A stretch of DNA of 64,000 bases from JANWVO01 sp964458495 (GTDB lineage: Bacteria > Acidobacteriota > Terriglobia > Bryobacterales > Bryobacteraceae): the NCBI GenBank assembly GCA_964458495.1, contig CAYWJB010000008.1:62001-126000 (forward strand). Reading direction: 5' to 3'. The translations under genes were made by a program, and so were the position numbers. The notes beneath the pieces are model-generated. The model was given only the letters and a program-made list of their open reading frames with translations, was not told the DNA's origin and did no database searches. Positions within the stretch are counted from its first letter, which is position 1. Each line of letters starts with the position of its first letter. This document shows, in pieces, positions 31,130 through 39,032 of this stretch.

Positions 31130-31813
31130 ATGTCGAGCCTGACCACGCAGCCGGTTCCCGCCCCAGCGGCGACGCGCACGTTTTTGTTGCTGGGACCTCC
31201 GGGGTGCGGCAAGGGGACGCAGGCGGAGCGGTTGGCGAAGCACTTCGGGATTCCGGCGATTTCGACAGGCGAGATGATCCGCGGCGAGATCCAGGCGGGG
31301 ACGGAGCTGGGAAAGATCGCCGCGGGCGTGACGATCACGGGCGGGCTGCTGGGCGACGATCTGGTGAACCGGATCGTGCGTTCGCGGCTGTCGAAGGAGG
31401 ACTGCCGCGGCGGGTTTCTGCTGGACGGGTATCCGCGGACGATCCCGCAGGCGGAGTATCTCGAGTCGTTGCTCGACGGGCTGGGGATGCCGCAGCCGCT
31501 GGCGCTGCACATCGACGTTCCGCTGGAGTTGCTGATCGAGCGGACCTGCAACCGGCGCTATTGCGCGCAATGCGGAGCGATCTACAACCTGAGCACGCAT
31601 CCTCCGAAGCGCGCCGGGCACTGTGACGCCTGCGGGGCGGAACTCAAGCAGCGGGACGACGACTGCGAGGAGACGGTGCGCAACCGCCTGGCGGCGTACG
31701 AGCGGAGCACGGCGCCCCTGATCGAGCACTACGCCCGGGGCAAGTACGTGCGTGTGGACGGCGCAGGCACTCCGGACAGCGTGTTCGAGGCGATTCTCAA
31801 AGCCCTGTCCTGA
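31130..31813 (+). CDS. adk: Adenylate kinase with zinc-binding LID
   Basis: Interconverts 2 ADP with ATP and AMP in the cytoplasm. The 227-residue protein has the P-loop GPPGCGKGTQAERLAKHFG at about 22-40, the AMP site ISTGEMIRGEI, and DGYPRTIPQAEYLE. The long-form LID carries CAQCG and CDACG, a four-cysteine zinc site seen in many Gram-positive and some other bacterial enzymes. About 15 extra N-terminal residues precede the core. It is not beside secY or infA, where adk often lies; it is followed by two GNRA-type hairpins. Confidence 0.96.
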   Translation: MSSLTTQPVPAPAATRTFLLLGPPGCGKGTQAERLAKHFGIPAISTGEMIRGEIQAGTELGKIAAGVTITGGLLGDDLVNRIVRSRLSKEDCRGGFLLDGYPRTIPQAEYLESLLDGLGMPQPLALHIDVPLELLIERTCNRRYCAQCGAIYNLSTHPPKRAGHCDACGAELKQRDDDCEETVRNRLAAYERSTAPLIEHYARGKYVRVDGAGTPDSVFEAILKALS

Positions 31814-31825
31814 ATCCCGGAATGA

Positions 31826-32027
31826 GCGGCCGAGAGGCCGCCCCCCCGAAAGGGGGGACCGATCCCCCGCAAAGAACCCTTCGCGCCCCCGCAACAGGTG
31901 TCTGGGATTGGGCGCGATCCTCGGGCAAAAAGGAAAGGTACCCGCCGCCGGAACCGGCCGGCGGGATGCGGAACCCGGCAAAAGGCCGGGGAACGCAGCA
32001 CGGACGCGAGGGTCAGGAGGACCGCCG
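31826..32027 (+). ncRNA. Highly structured leader, candidate cis-regulatory RNA
   Basis: Consecutive perfect hairpins: GCGGCC-GAGA-GGCCGC (31826-31841), then directly CCCCCC-GAAA-GGGGGG (31842-31857). The G-run can instead pair with CCCCC at 31864-31868, giving two exclusive folds. Near 31950-31968 CCGCCGG pairs with CCGGCGG, and further on TGCG-GAA-CCCGGC / GCCGGG-GAA-CGCA forms a stem with a symmetric GAA/GAA internal loop and AAAAG loop. The element runs up to the AGGAGG of a small ORF. I could not match it to a riboswitch class I know. Confidence 0.4.
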
Positions 32028-32318
32028 ATGCCCGCAGGCCGCCCCAGAGGAGACAGACGGCTTCCCGAATGCCGGGAGGCAGGGCTCTGCTGCCGGGAGT
32101 GCGTGGCGGCGGCGGCGGAGAATGTGGCCGTGATCAGCGGGGATCTGGGCGCCTCGCTGGTGCGGCAGTTGTTCTTCCTGATGTACCCGCAGACTGCGTG
32201 CGCGCCAATGGCCACGGAGTTTGTGCAGATCCTGAATGCGAAGAGCCCGCAGGCGGGGCCGAGCCGCGCGGCAGCGGCCGTAGAGGGGCCGGCGCGCTGG
32301 CAGGCGGCGGTCGCATGA
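32028..32318 (+). CDS. Small cysteine-containing hypothetical protein
   Basis: A 96-residue ORF with a strong start: AGGAGG ends 7 nt before the ATG. Codon third positions are mostly G or C as in neighbouring genes. The sequence has four clustered cysteines (Cys15, 21, 22 and 25; ECREAGLCCREC), then a hydrophobic segment SLVRQLFFLMYP that is too short for a sure membrane helix, and an Ala-rich end. No homologous family is recognised. It follows the structured leader and precedes the Oar-like receptor on the same strand. It may be a real small gene or a decayed fragment. Confidence 0.4.
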   Translation: MPAGRPRGDRRLPECREAGLCCRECVAAAAENVAVISGDLGASLVRQLFFLMYPQTACAPMATEFVQILNAKSPQAGPSRAAAAVEGPARWQAAVA

Positions 32319-32398
32319 GGCACGCGCCACCTCGGGAAGCCTGAAAGCGTTTAGATTCATTCAATCCCCCGGCCAGTGCCAGACATTGCACAAAACCC

Positions 32399-32427
32399 TT
32401 GCATTCGGATGAAAGCGGTAATAGAAT
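32399..32427 (+). promoter_or_regulatory. Sigma70 promoter of the Oar-like receptor gene
   Basis: TTGCAT (32399-32404) and TAGAAT (32422-32427) with an exact 17-bp spacer, one of the best promoter matches in the window. It would give a leader of about 70 nt before ATG 32503. 32319-32398 holds nothing else I can identify. Confidence 0.6.
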
Positions 32428-32502
32428 TCCATTAATCCGCGGCTGGCACCGCTCTGAATGCGGGTTCGCCCGTGGATGACGACACTGAAAGGGGTACATC
32501 GC

Positions 32503-35500
32503 ATGAATCTGAGATGGGGGCTGGTGCGCCATGTCCTGTGCGCGGCAGCCTTGCTGACTTTGCTCTGTGGCGCCATGTTCGCACAGCAGATCTCCGGCTC
32601 GATCACAGGCGTGGTGAAGGACACGCAGGATGCCGTGATCACGGGCGCTCGGGTGACGCTGGTCGACCAGGCGACGGGCGGCAGCCGCTCCACGACGAGC
32701 GGCAATGACGGCGCTTTCGTGTTCACTCCGGTTCAGCCGGGCACGTACACGATCAGCATCGAAGCGCCGGGATTCAAGAAGTACGAACAAAAAGACGTAA
32801 AGGTGTTCGCCAGCGACCGCGTGACGTTGGGCGACCTGGTGCTCAGCGTCGGCGCGCTGACGGAGACCATTACAGTGGAAGCCAGCGCCGTGCAGGTGAG
32901 CACGCAGGGCGCTGAGAAGGCGGGCATCCTGACCTCGCGGCAGGTGCTCGACCTTGCGATGACCGGGCGCAACTTCCTGGATCTGGCTCGAACGATTCCG
33001 GGCGTGGTGTACACAGGCGGACTCGGCGGGATCATGGCCAATGGGAACCGCGGCAACCAGAACAACCTGCTGCTGGACGGCGTGACCAACGTCGACACCG
33101 GTTCCAACGGCGGCGTGCTGGCGACCACGAACATCGACATGATCGCCGAAATGAAGGTGACCACCAACGCGCAGCCGGCCGAGTTCGGCCGCTCTTCGGG
33201 CGCGCAGATCCAGGTGGTGACCAAGTCCGGCACCCAGCAATTCCACGGCACCGGATACATCTTCCACCGCCACGAGGGGCTGAATGCGAACTCCTGGCGC
33301 AACAACATTGAAGGCCGGCCGCGGCAGTTCTACCGCTACAACTTTGCCGGTTTCAACGTCGGCGGGCCGGTCTACATCCCCGGCAAATTCAACCAGGACA
33401 AGAACAAGCTGTTCTTCTTTGTAGGGTGGGAGTGGCAGAACCAGCTTGTGCCCCAAGGCCTGCGTAACGTCACCGTGCCCACTGAGCTCGAGCGCCAGGG
33501 CAACTTCTCGCAATCGCGCGAAGGCGGCGGCAGCCCGGTGGTGGTCAAGGACCCGCTGGCAGGGGGTGCGCAGTTCCCGGGCAACATCATCCCGGCCGCG
33601 CGGCAGGACCCGGACGGGATCAAGATCCTGAACTGGTATCCGAAGCCGAACGCGCTTGGCAAGGACCCCAGCTTCAACTACCAGTCGCAGTTCTCTGACA
33701 CATACCCGCGCCGCGAGCAGGTTTACCGCGGCGATTATGTGATCAATGACAAGTGGCGCCTGTACAGCCGCTTCATCAAGACCTACAGCCAGACGAACAA
33801 GAACTATGGCCAGTGGAACGCGGACTATAACATCCCGTTCGCGCCGATGAACTTCGGCGACCCGGGCTGGAGCTTCATCACCAACGTCACCACGGTGATC
33901 AACCCGACGCTGACCAACGAGTTCGTCTTCGGTTCGTCCAAGAACGTGTTGAACATTGACCCCGTGGACGACACCTTCAGCCGGGCCAAGCTGAACCTGC
34001 GCTACAAGATGCCGTTCCCGGACGCCGACAAGCTCGGGCTGGTGCAGAACTGGCGCTGGGGCGGCGTGCCCAACGCCCCGTTCACCGGCTTCAACGGCAC
34101 CCCGTTCCGCAACTTCAACCACACCTACGACATCACCAACAACATTGCCAAGATCATGGGCGCCCACACGCTCAAGTTCGGCATCTACCTGCACAAGAGC
34201 CTGAAGGACCAGACGGCGTTCACCAGCGTGAACGGCAACATCTGGTTCGACCGCGACTCGTCCAACCCGTTTGACACCAACTGGGCGTGGACGAACGGAC
34301 TCACCGGCACCTACCAGCGCCTGCAGCAGTCCAACATCGTGCGCAACGGACAGTACCGCTACTGGAACGTGGAGTGGTTCGCGCAGGACTCCTGGCGCAT
34401 CACGAGGAAGCTGACCATCGATTACGGCATGCGCTTCTACTACATCCAGCCGCAGTACGACAAGGCGCTGCAAACCTCCTCGTTCAATCCCACGCTTTAC
34501 AACGCGGCCAATGCGGCGCGCCTCTGGCAGCCGTACCGCGACCCCAACACGGGCGCCATTGTCGCGTTGAATCCAGTCACCGGCCAGACCGGACCCCGCG
34601 CCCTGACCGGCGCCATCGTCAACGCGGGCGGCGGCTTCGTGGACGGCCTGTACGCCAACGGCATGGGCCGCGCCGGCCGCGACGGCTATCCGAAAGGCCT
34701 GATCGACGGCCAAGGCGTGCTCTTCGCGCCGCGCATCGGCATCGCCTACCAGTTCATGCAGAAGACCGTGCTGCGCTTTGGCGGCGGCGTGTTCTACGAC
34801 CGCTTCCAGGGCAACCCGGTGTTCGACATGCTGCCCAACCCGCCCTCCACCAACAGCCCGCAGTTCTATTACGGGCAGTTGGCCTCCATCCCGCCGGCCA
34901 GCGCGGGCGTCTACTTCCCGGCCAACGTCAACGGCTTTGACAAGAACGGCGAGATCCCGACCACATACAACTGGAACATTTCGATCCAGCGGGAGTTGCC
35001 GTTCAACGTGTTGTTCGACATCGGCTATGTGGGATCGCTGGCGAACCACATCATTTACCGCTACAACATGAACGCGGTGCCCTTCGGCTCGGCATGGCTG
35101 CCGCAGAACCAGGACCCGCTGAACGCGAATCCGCAGTTCGACGGCTCGACGACCAAGAACGTTCTGTTCTACCGTCCGTATCAGGGCTATGCGAACACGA
35201 GCATCATCGGCTTCGGCGCCAACTCGAACTACCACTCGCTGCAGATGAGCGCCAACCGGCGGTTCGGGCGCGACGTCACATTCGGCGTGGCCTACACCTG
35301 GTCGCGAGCGCTCGGCACCACCACCGACGACTACACCACCAACCATCCGTTCAACATGAGAGCGGCGGACTACGGCCCGCTGTTTTATCACCGCACGCAC
35401 AACCTGGTGTTCAACTATGTCTACAACCTGCCGAAGTTCGCCAAGGGCGACTCGGCCGCGTCGAAGTTCCTCGGCCAGATCGTGAACAACTGGCAGATCT

Positions 35501-36021
35501 CGGGCATCACCACGATGCAGACGGGCCAGCCGGACAACCTCGGCTTCTCGATCGACGGCCTGGGCAACCTGAACGAGCGCTTCACCGGCTCGGTCGACGT
35601 GGGCCCGCGCCCGGTGATCACCGGCAATTTCAACTACACCAAGGGCGACTACGCGTGGATCGACGCGGGCGCCGCCGGCTTCCGCCTGCCTCCGTTCAAG
35701 GGCAGCCAGGGATTCGACAGCGGTCCGCGCGTCGTCTACCGCCCCGGCGACCACAACTGGGACATCTCCGTCTTCAAGAACTTCCCGTACTGGAAGAACG
35801 ACGAAGCCAAGTACATCCAGCTTCGCGTGGAGATGTTCAACGCCTGGAACCACACCCGCTTCAGCGACTTCAACCGCTCGATGGTGTTCAGCCGCGACGG
35901 CTCGCGCATCATCAACCTGCCCAACGCCCTCGGCGGCAACGGCGGGCGCTTCGGCTTCGGGGCGCTGACGGCGACGCGCGACCCGCGCATCATCCAGCTG
36001 GCGGCCAAGGTCTATTTCTGA
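32503..36021 (+). CDS. TonB-dependent receptor-like outer-membrane protein (Oar type)
   Basis: Outer-membrane beta barrel of 1,172 residues for uptake of large or complex nutrients. A signal peptide (about 1-26, ending CGAMFAQQ) is followed by a carboxypeptidase-regulatory-like domain (ISGSITGVVKDTQDAVITGA, about 28-110), a plug (about 120-260, with RNNLLLDGVTNVD and AEFGRSSGAQIQVVTKSGT) and a large barrel ending in the aromatic AAKVYF. This architecture is greatly expanded in Acidobacteriota. ATG 32503 follows AAGGGG and a good promoter. Codons mostly end in C, unlike the G-ending genes after it, which fits high expression. Ligand unknown. Confidence 0.93.
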   Translation: MNLRWGLVRHVLCAAALLTLLCGAMFAQQISGSITGVVKDTQDAVITGARVTLVDQATGGSRSTTSGNDGAFVFTPVQPGTYTISIEAPGFKKYEQKDVKVFASDRVTLGDLVLSVGALTETITVEASAVQVSTQGAEKAGILTSRQVLDLAMTGRNFLDLARTIPGVVYTGGLGGIMANGNRGNQNNLLLDGVTNVDTGSNGGVLATTNIDMIAEMKVTTNAQPAEFGRSSGAQIQVVTKSGTQQFHGTGYIFHRHEGLNANSWRNNIEGRPRQFYRYNFAGFNVGGPVYIPGKFNQDKNKLFFFVGWEWQNQLVPQGLRNVTVPTELERQGNFSQSREGGGSPVVVKDPLAGGAQFPGNIIPAARQDPDGIKILNWYPKPNALGKDPSFNYQSQFSDTYPRREQVYRGDYVINDKWRLYSRFIKTYSQTNKNYGQWNADYNIPFAPMNFGDPGWSFITNVTTVINPTLTNEFVFGSSKNVLNIDPVDDTFSRAKLNLRYKMPFPDADKLGLVQNWRWGGVPNAPFTGFNGTPFRNFNHTYDITNNIAKIMGAHTLKFGIYLHKSLKDQTAFTSVNGNIWFDRDSSNPFDTNWAWTNGLTGTYQRLQQSNIVRNGQYRYWNVEWFAQDSWRITRKLTIDYGMRFYYIQPQYDKALQTSSFNPTLYNAANAARLWQPYRDPNTGAIVALNPVTGQTGPRALTGAIVNAGGGFVDGLYANGMGRAGRDGYPKGLIDGQGVLFAPRIGIAYQFMQKTVLRFGGGVFYDRFQGNPVFDMLPNPPSTNSPQFYYGQLASIPPASAGVYFPANVNGFDKNGEIPTTYNWNISIQRELPFNVLFDIGYVGSLANHIIYRYNMNAVPFGSAWLPQNQDPLNANPQFDGSTTKNVLFYRPYQGYANTSIIGFGANSNYHSLQMSANRRFGRDVTFGVAYTWSRALGTTTDDYTTNHPFNMRAADYGPLFYHRTHNLVFNYVYNLPKFAKGDSAASKFLGQIVNNWQISGITTMQTGQPDNLGFSIDGLGNLNERFTGSVDVGPRPVITGNFNYTKGDYAWIDAGAAGFRLPPFKGSQGFDSGPRVVYRPGDHNWDISVFKNFPYWKNDEAKYIQLRVEMFNAWNHTRFSDFNRSMVFSRDGSRIINLPNALGGNGGRFGFGALTATRDPRIIQLAAKVYF

Positions 36022-36055
36022 TCCTTGCCGCCCGGCGCGATATCCTGAACACGGG

Positions 36056-37174
36056 ATGTTGGGAGTCGCGCTGATCCTGATCTCGCTGGCCGTTCCTCAG
36101 CCCGACCTGCTGGGGGACGGCCAGCGTGCTTTTGTGCGCGGGGATCTGGACCGGGCGGAGGCGCTGTTCCGGGAGCATGTCAAGCGGTTCCCGGGATCGG
36201 CGGAGGGCTGGTCGAACCTCGCGGCGGTGCATGCAAGGCGGGGGCAGTACGGGGAGGCGGTGCCGCTCTACGAGCGGGCCTTGAAGGCGAACCCGAAGCT
36301 GGTACCCGTTCACTTTAATCTGGCGGTGTCGCTGGGACAGTTGAAACGCTACGGGGAAGCGGCGGCGCATTTGCGCACGTTTCTGAAGAGCTACCCGGAT
36401 GAGGCCCGCGCGCGCCAACTGCTGGGGCTGTGCCTGATGGAGTCAGGCGATCCGCGCGGAGCGCTCGAGGAACTGGAAAAATCATACCGCCTGAACCCGA
36501 ACGATGGCAGCATCCTCTACGCGCTGGCCTATGCGCACGCGCGCGGGGGAGACGAAAACAAGGCCGCGGATTATCTGGCAAGAACCGAGTCCAACCCTGC
36601 GCAGGCCAGGCTCATCGAAGGTTTGCTGCTGTACCGGCGGGGGATGTGGGCGGAGGCCAAGGAGGTCTTCAGCGAGGTTGTGCGGAGGAAACCGGACTTT
36701 CAGCCCGCGGTGGCGGCGCTCGGGCGGCTGGAACTGCTGGAGCGCAACGACACGGCGGCAATCTCCTTGCTGGAGCGGGCAGTGGAGCTGAACCCGCAAG
36801 ATGCGGAGTCCGCATATCAGCTTGGGGTGCTCTATGACCGCAACGGGGACAGCGAGCGCGGGAAGAAGATGCTGAAGCGGGCGCTGGCGCTGCGCGCCGG
36901 CTATGGGGATCCGCACTATCAGCTGGGGCGGATCTACCAGCGCGAAGGGAAGCTGGATCAGGCTCTGGCGGAGCTGGAAAAGGCGCGGGCGTTGCTGCCG
37001 GAGCAGGAGGCGGTGCGCATGGCGCTCGGGCGGGTGTTTCAGGCGATGGGCAGGACGGCGGAGGCGAAGGCGGAGTTCGAGGAGGTGCGGCGGCTGAAGG
37101 CGCGCGTGGTGGAGCGGGACCGGTTGCGGGTGGAATCGGATAGCCTGATGAAAGAGGGGCCGGAGAATCCTTGA
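36056..37174 (+). CDS. TPR-repeat protein with N-terminal signal or anchor
   Basis: A 372-residue protein with a hydrophobic start (MLGVALILISLAVPQ) and about nine tetratricopeptide repeats covering the rest, for example SAEGWSNLAAVHARRGQYGE, VPVHFNLAVSLGQLKRYGEA and GDPHYQLGRIYQREGKLDQA. It is probably periplasmic or membrane-tethered and acts as a scaffold. A -10-like TATCCT lies 9 nt upstream and there is no Shine-Dalgarno. The stop overlaps the next start (TTGA), so it is coupled to the ASPIC/UnbV protein, a common acidobacterial pairing downstream of Oar-like receptors. Confidence 0.87.
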   Translation: MLGVALILISLAVPQPDLLGDGQRAFVRGDLDRAEALFREHVKRFPGSAEGWSNLAAVHARRGQYGEAVPLYERALKANPKLVPVHFNLAVSLGQLKRYGEAAAHLRTFLKSYPDEARARQLLGLCLMESGDPRGALEELEKSYRLNPNDGSILYALAYAHARGGDENKAADYLARTESNPAQARLIEGLLLYRRGMWAEAKEVFSEVVRRKPDFQPAVAALGRLELLERNDTAAISLLERAVELNPQDAESAYQLGVLYDRNGDSERGKKMLKRALALRAGYGDPHYQLGRIYQREGKLDQALAELEKARALLPEQEAVRMALGRVFQAMGRTAEAKAEFEEVRRLKARVVERDRLRVESDSLMKEGPENP

Positions 37175-38934
37175 GAGCACTGATGGCACTGGCGCTGGCG
37201 GCGTGCGCCGCCTGGGGGCAGGGCATCGCCAGCCGCGGGGTGAAGCCGCAGGCGAAGCCGAAGGCTTCGGGAATCCCGTGGCATGCGAAGTTCACGAACG
37301 TGGCGCAGCAGGCGGGGCTCACGCAGGTGTTGCACTACGGAGGGACGGAGAAGTCGGATTATGTGCTGGAGACTTCCTCGGGCGGCGTGGCGATTTTCGA
37401 TTACGACAACGACGGGTGGATGGACATTTTCCTGGTGGTGGGATCCAAGGTGGACAACCCGCCGCCGGACGCGGTGAGCCGACTGTATCGCAACCTTGGG
37501 GGGCTGAAGTTCGAGGACGTAACAAGGAAGGCGGGGCTGTGGCGCGAGCCGGGCTGGGCGCAGGGCGCTGCCATTGGCGATTACAACAACGACGGGTGCA
37601 TGGATCTGTTCGTCACCTACTGGGGGGACAACGCGCTTTACAGGAACAACTGCGACGGGACGTTCACGGACGTGGCGGAGAAGGCGGGCTTGCTGCCGTC
37701 GCCGCGGCCGAGAGTGCCGCGCTGGGGCGCGGGGGCGACGTTTGTGGATATCGACCGGGACGGGTTTCTCGATCTGTATGTGTCGAACTACATTGATTTC
37801 GACCTGAACAACACGCCGAAACCCGGGGAAAATCCGAATTGCAACTGGAAAGGAGTGCCGGTTTCCTGCGGTCCCCGGGGGTTGAAGACGGCGCGGCACT
37901 GGCTGTACCGGAACCGGGGCGACGGAACATTCGAGGACATCAGCGTGCGGGCGGGGATCGCGAAATACGACAAGAGCTTCGGGATGTCGGCGGTGGCGTT
38001 CGACGTGGACGATGACGGGTGGCAGGACATTTACAACGCCTGCGACTCCACGCCCAGCCTGCTCTTCCGCAACAACGGCGACCTGACCTTCACCGAAGAA
38101 GGCATCGAGCGCGGCATCGCCTTGAACGACGACGGCATGGAGCAGGCCGGCATGGGGCTCGGCATCGGCGACGTGAATCTCGACGGGCGGCTCGACATCT
38201 TCAAAACCCACTTCGCCGACGACACCCATGTTCTCTACGTCAACGACGGCAAGGGAATGTTCCGCGACATCACCCTGAAGGCCGGCGTCGGCGTGGAAAC
38301 GCGCCGCGTCGGCTGGGGCACCGGCATCTACGACTTCGACCACGACGGGCTGCCGGACATCTTCATCGGCACCGGCTGCGTTTACCCGGAAACCGAGGCG
38401 GCGCTGCCTGCCTATCCCTACAAGACCCGGCCGATGCTGTTCCGCAACCTCGGCGACGCGCGCTTTGAATGGCTGGAGGAAGAGGCCGGCCCGGCCATGT
38501 TGGAGAAACACTCCGTTCGCGGCGCCGCCTTCGGGGACCTGGACAACGACGGCGACATCGACATTGTGTTGTGGAACCGCAACGAGGCGCCGTCGCTATT
38601 GCGCAATGACCTGAAGACGGAAGGGCGCAACTGGGTGCTGCTGCGGCTGGAGGGGACGAAGTCGAACCGGGGGGCGTTCGGGGCGCGCGTGGTGCTGGAA
38701 TACGGCGGGAAGCGGCAGGCGAAGGCGGTGTTTTCGCAATCGAGCTTCTATTCGGCGAACGACCCGCGCGTGCACTTCGGTCTGGGAGAGGCGACGAGGG
38801 CGCGAGCGACGGTGTACTGGCCGAGCGGAGTGGCGGAGGTTTTCGAACTGGAGCCAGTGAACCGCGAGGCGGTGTTGAAGGAAGGGTCAGGGCGGGCGGT
38901 CGGGCGGACGGCCGCGGCGCAATCTTCACCTTAA
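37171..38934 (+). CDS. Secreted FG-GAP/ASPIC-UnbV repeat protein (CRTAC1-like)
   Basis: A 587-residue exported protein with seven calcium-binding FG-GAP blades of the form DxDxDGxxD: DYDNDGWMDIFL, DYNNDGCMDLFV, DIDRDGFLDLYV, DVDDDGWQDIYN, DVNLDGRLDIFK, DFDHDGLPDIFI and DLDNDGDIDIVL. These should build a beta propeller, followed by the ASPIC/UnbV domain (about 495-580, with NRGAFGARVVLEYGGKRQAK and RVHFGLGEATRARATVYWPS). The TTG at 37171 overlaps the TPR stop; ATG 37183 is an alternative. The middle third (about 38030-38580) has C-ending codons while both ends have G-ending ones. It probably binds partners or glycans at the surface. Confidence 0.9.
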   Translation: MRALMALALAACAAWGQGIASRGVKPQAKPKASGIPWHAKFTNVAQQAGLTQVLHYGGTEKSDYVLETSSGGVAIFDYDNDGWMDIFLVVGSKVDNPPPDAVSRLYRNLGGLKFEDVTRKAGLWREPGWAQGAAIGDYNNDGCMDLFVTYWGDNALYRNNCDGTFTDVAEKAGLLPSPRPRVPRWGAGATFVDIDRDGFLDLYVSNYIDFDLNNTPKPGENPNCNWKGVPVSCGPRGLKTARHWLYRNRGDGTFEDISVRAGIAKYDKSFGMSAVAFDVDDDGWQDIYNACDSTPSLLFRNNGDLTFTEEGIERGIALNDDGMEQAGMGLGIGDVNLDGRLDIFKTHFADDTHVLYVNDGKGMFRDITLKAGVGVETRRVGWGTGIYDFDHDGLPDIFIGTGCVYPETEAALPAYPYKTRPMLFRNLGDARFEWLEEEAGPAMLEKHSVRGAAFGDLDNDGDIDIVLWNRNEAPSLLRNDLKTEGRNWVLLRLEGTKSNRGAFGARVVLEYGGKRQAKAVFSQSSFYSANDPRVHFGLGEATRARATVYWPSGVAEVFELEPVNREAVLKEGSGRAVGRTAAAQSSP

Positions 38935-38946
38935 GATTCACATTGC

Positions 38947-38975
38947 TTGATCGCGGTTTTGCTGTCCGTTATCAT
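38947..38975 (+). promoter_or_regulatory. Sigma70-like promoter of the radical SAM gene
   Basis: TTGATC (38947-38952) and TATCAT (38970-38975), 17-bp spacer, in the 98-bp gap after the ASPIC/UnbV gene. Confidence 0.5.
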
Positions 38976-39032
38976 GCAATTGACGGCGGTTGGACGCCGC
39001 GCATTGTTCCAGGTGCTCCAGGGAGGTTCCCG

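Noticed and set aside
31860..32027. Cobalamin riboswitch
   Set aside because: GGTCAGGAGGACCGCC recalls the B12 box, but the conserved core elements and the usual helical order are not found, and the AGGAGG is better explained as a ribosome-binding site.
38943..39032. N-terminal extension of the radical SAM protein to 38943
   Set aside because: It would overlap the TTGATC-17-TATCAT promoter and lacks a ribosome-binding site, whereas TTG 39033 has GGGAGG 6 nt upstream.
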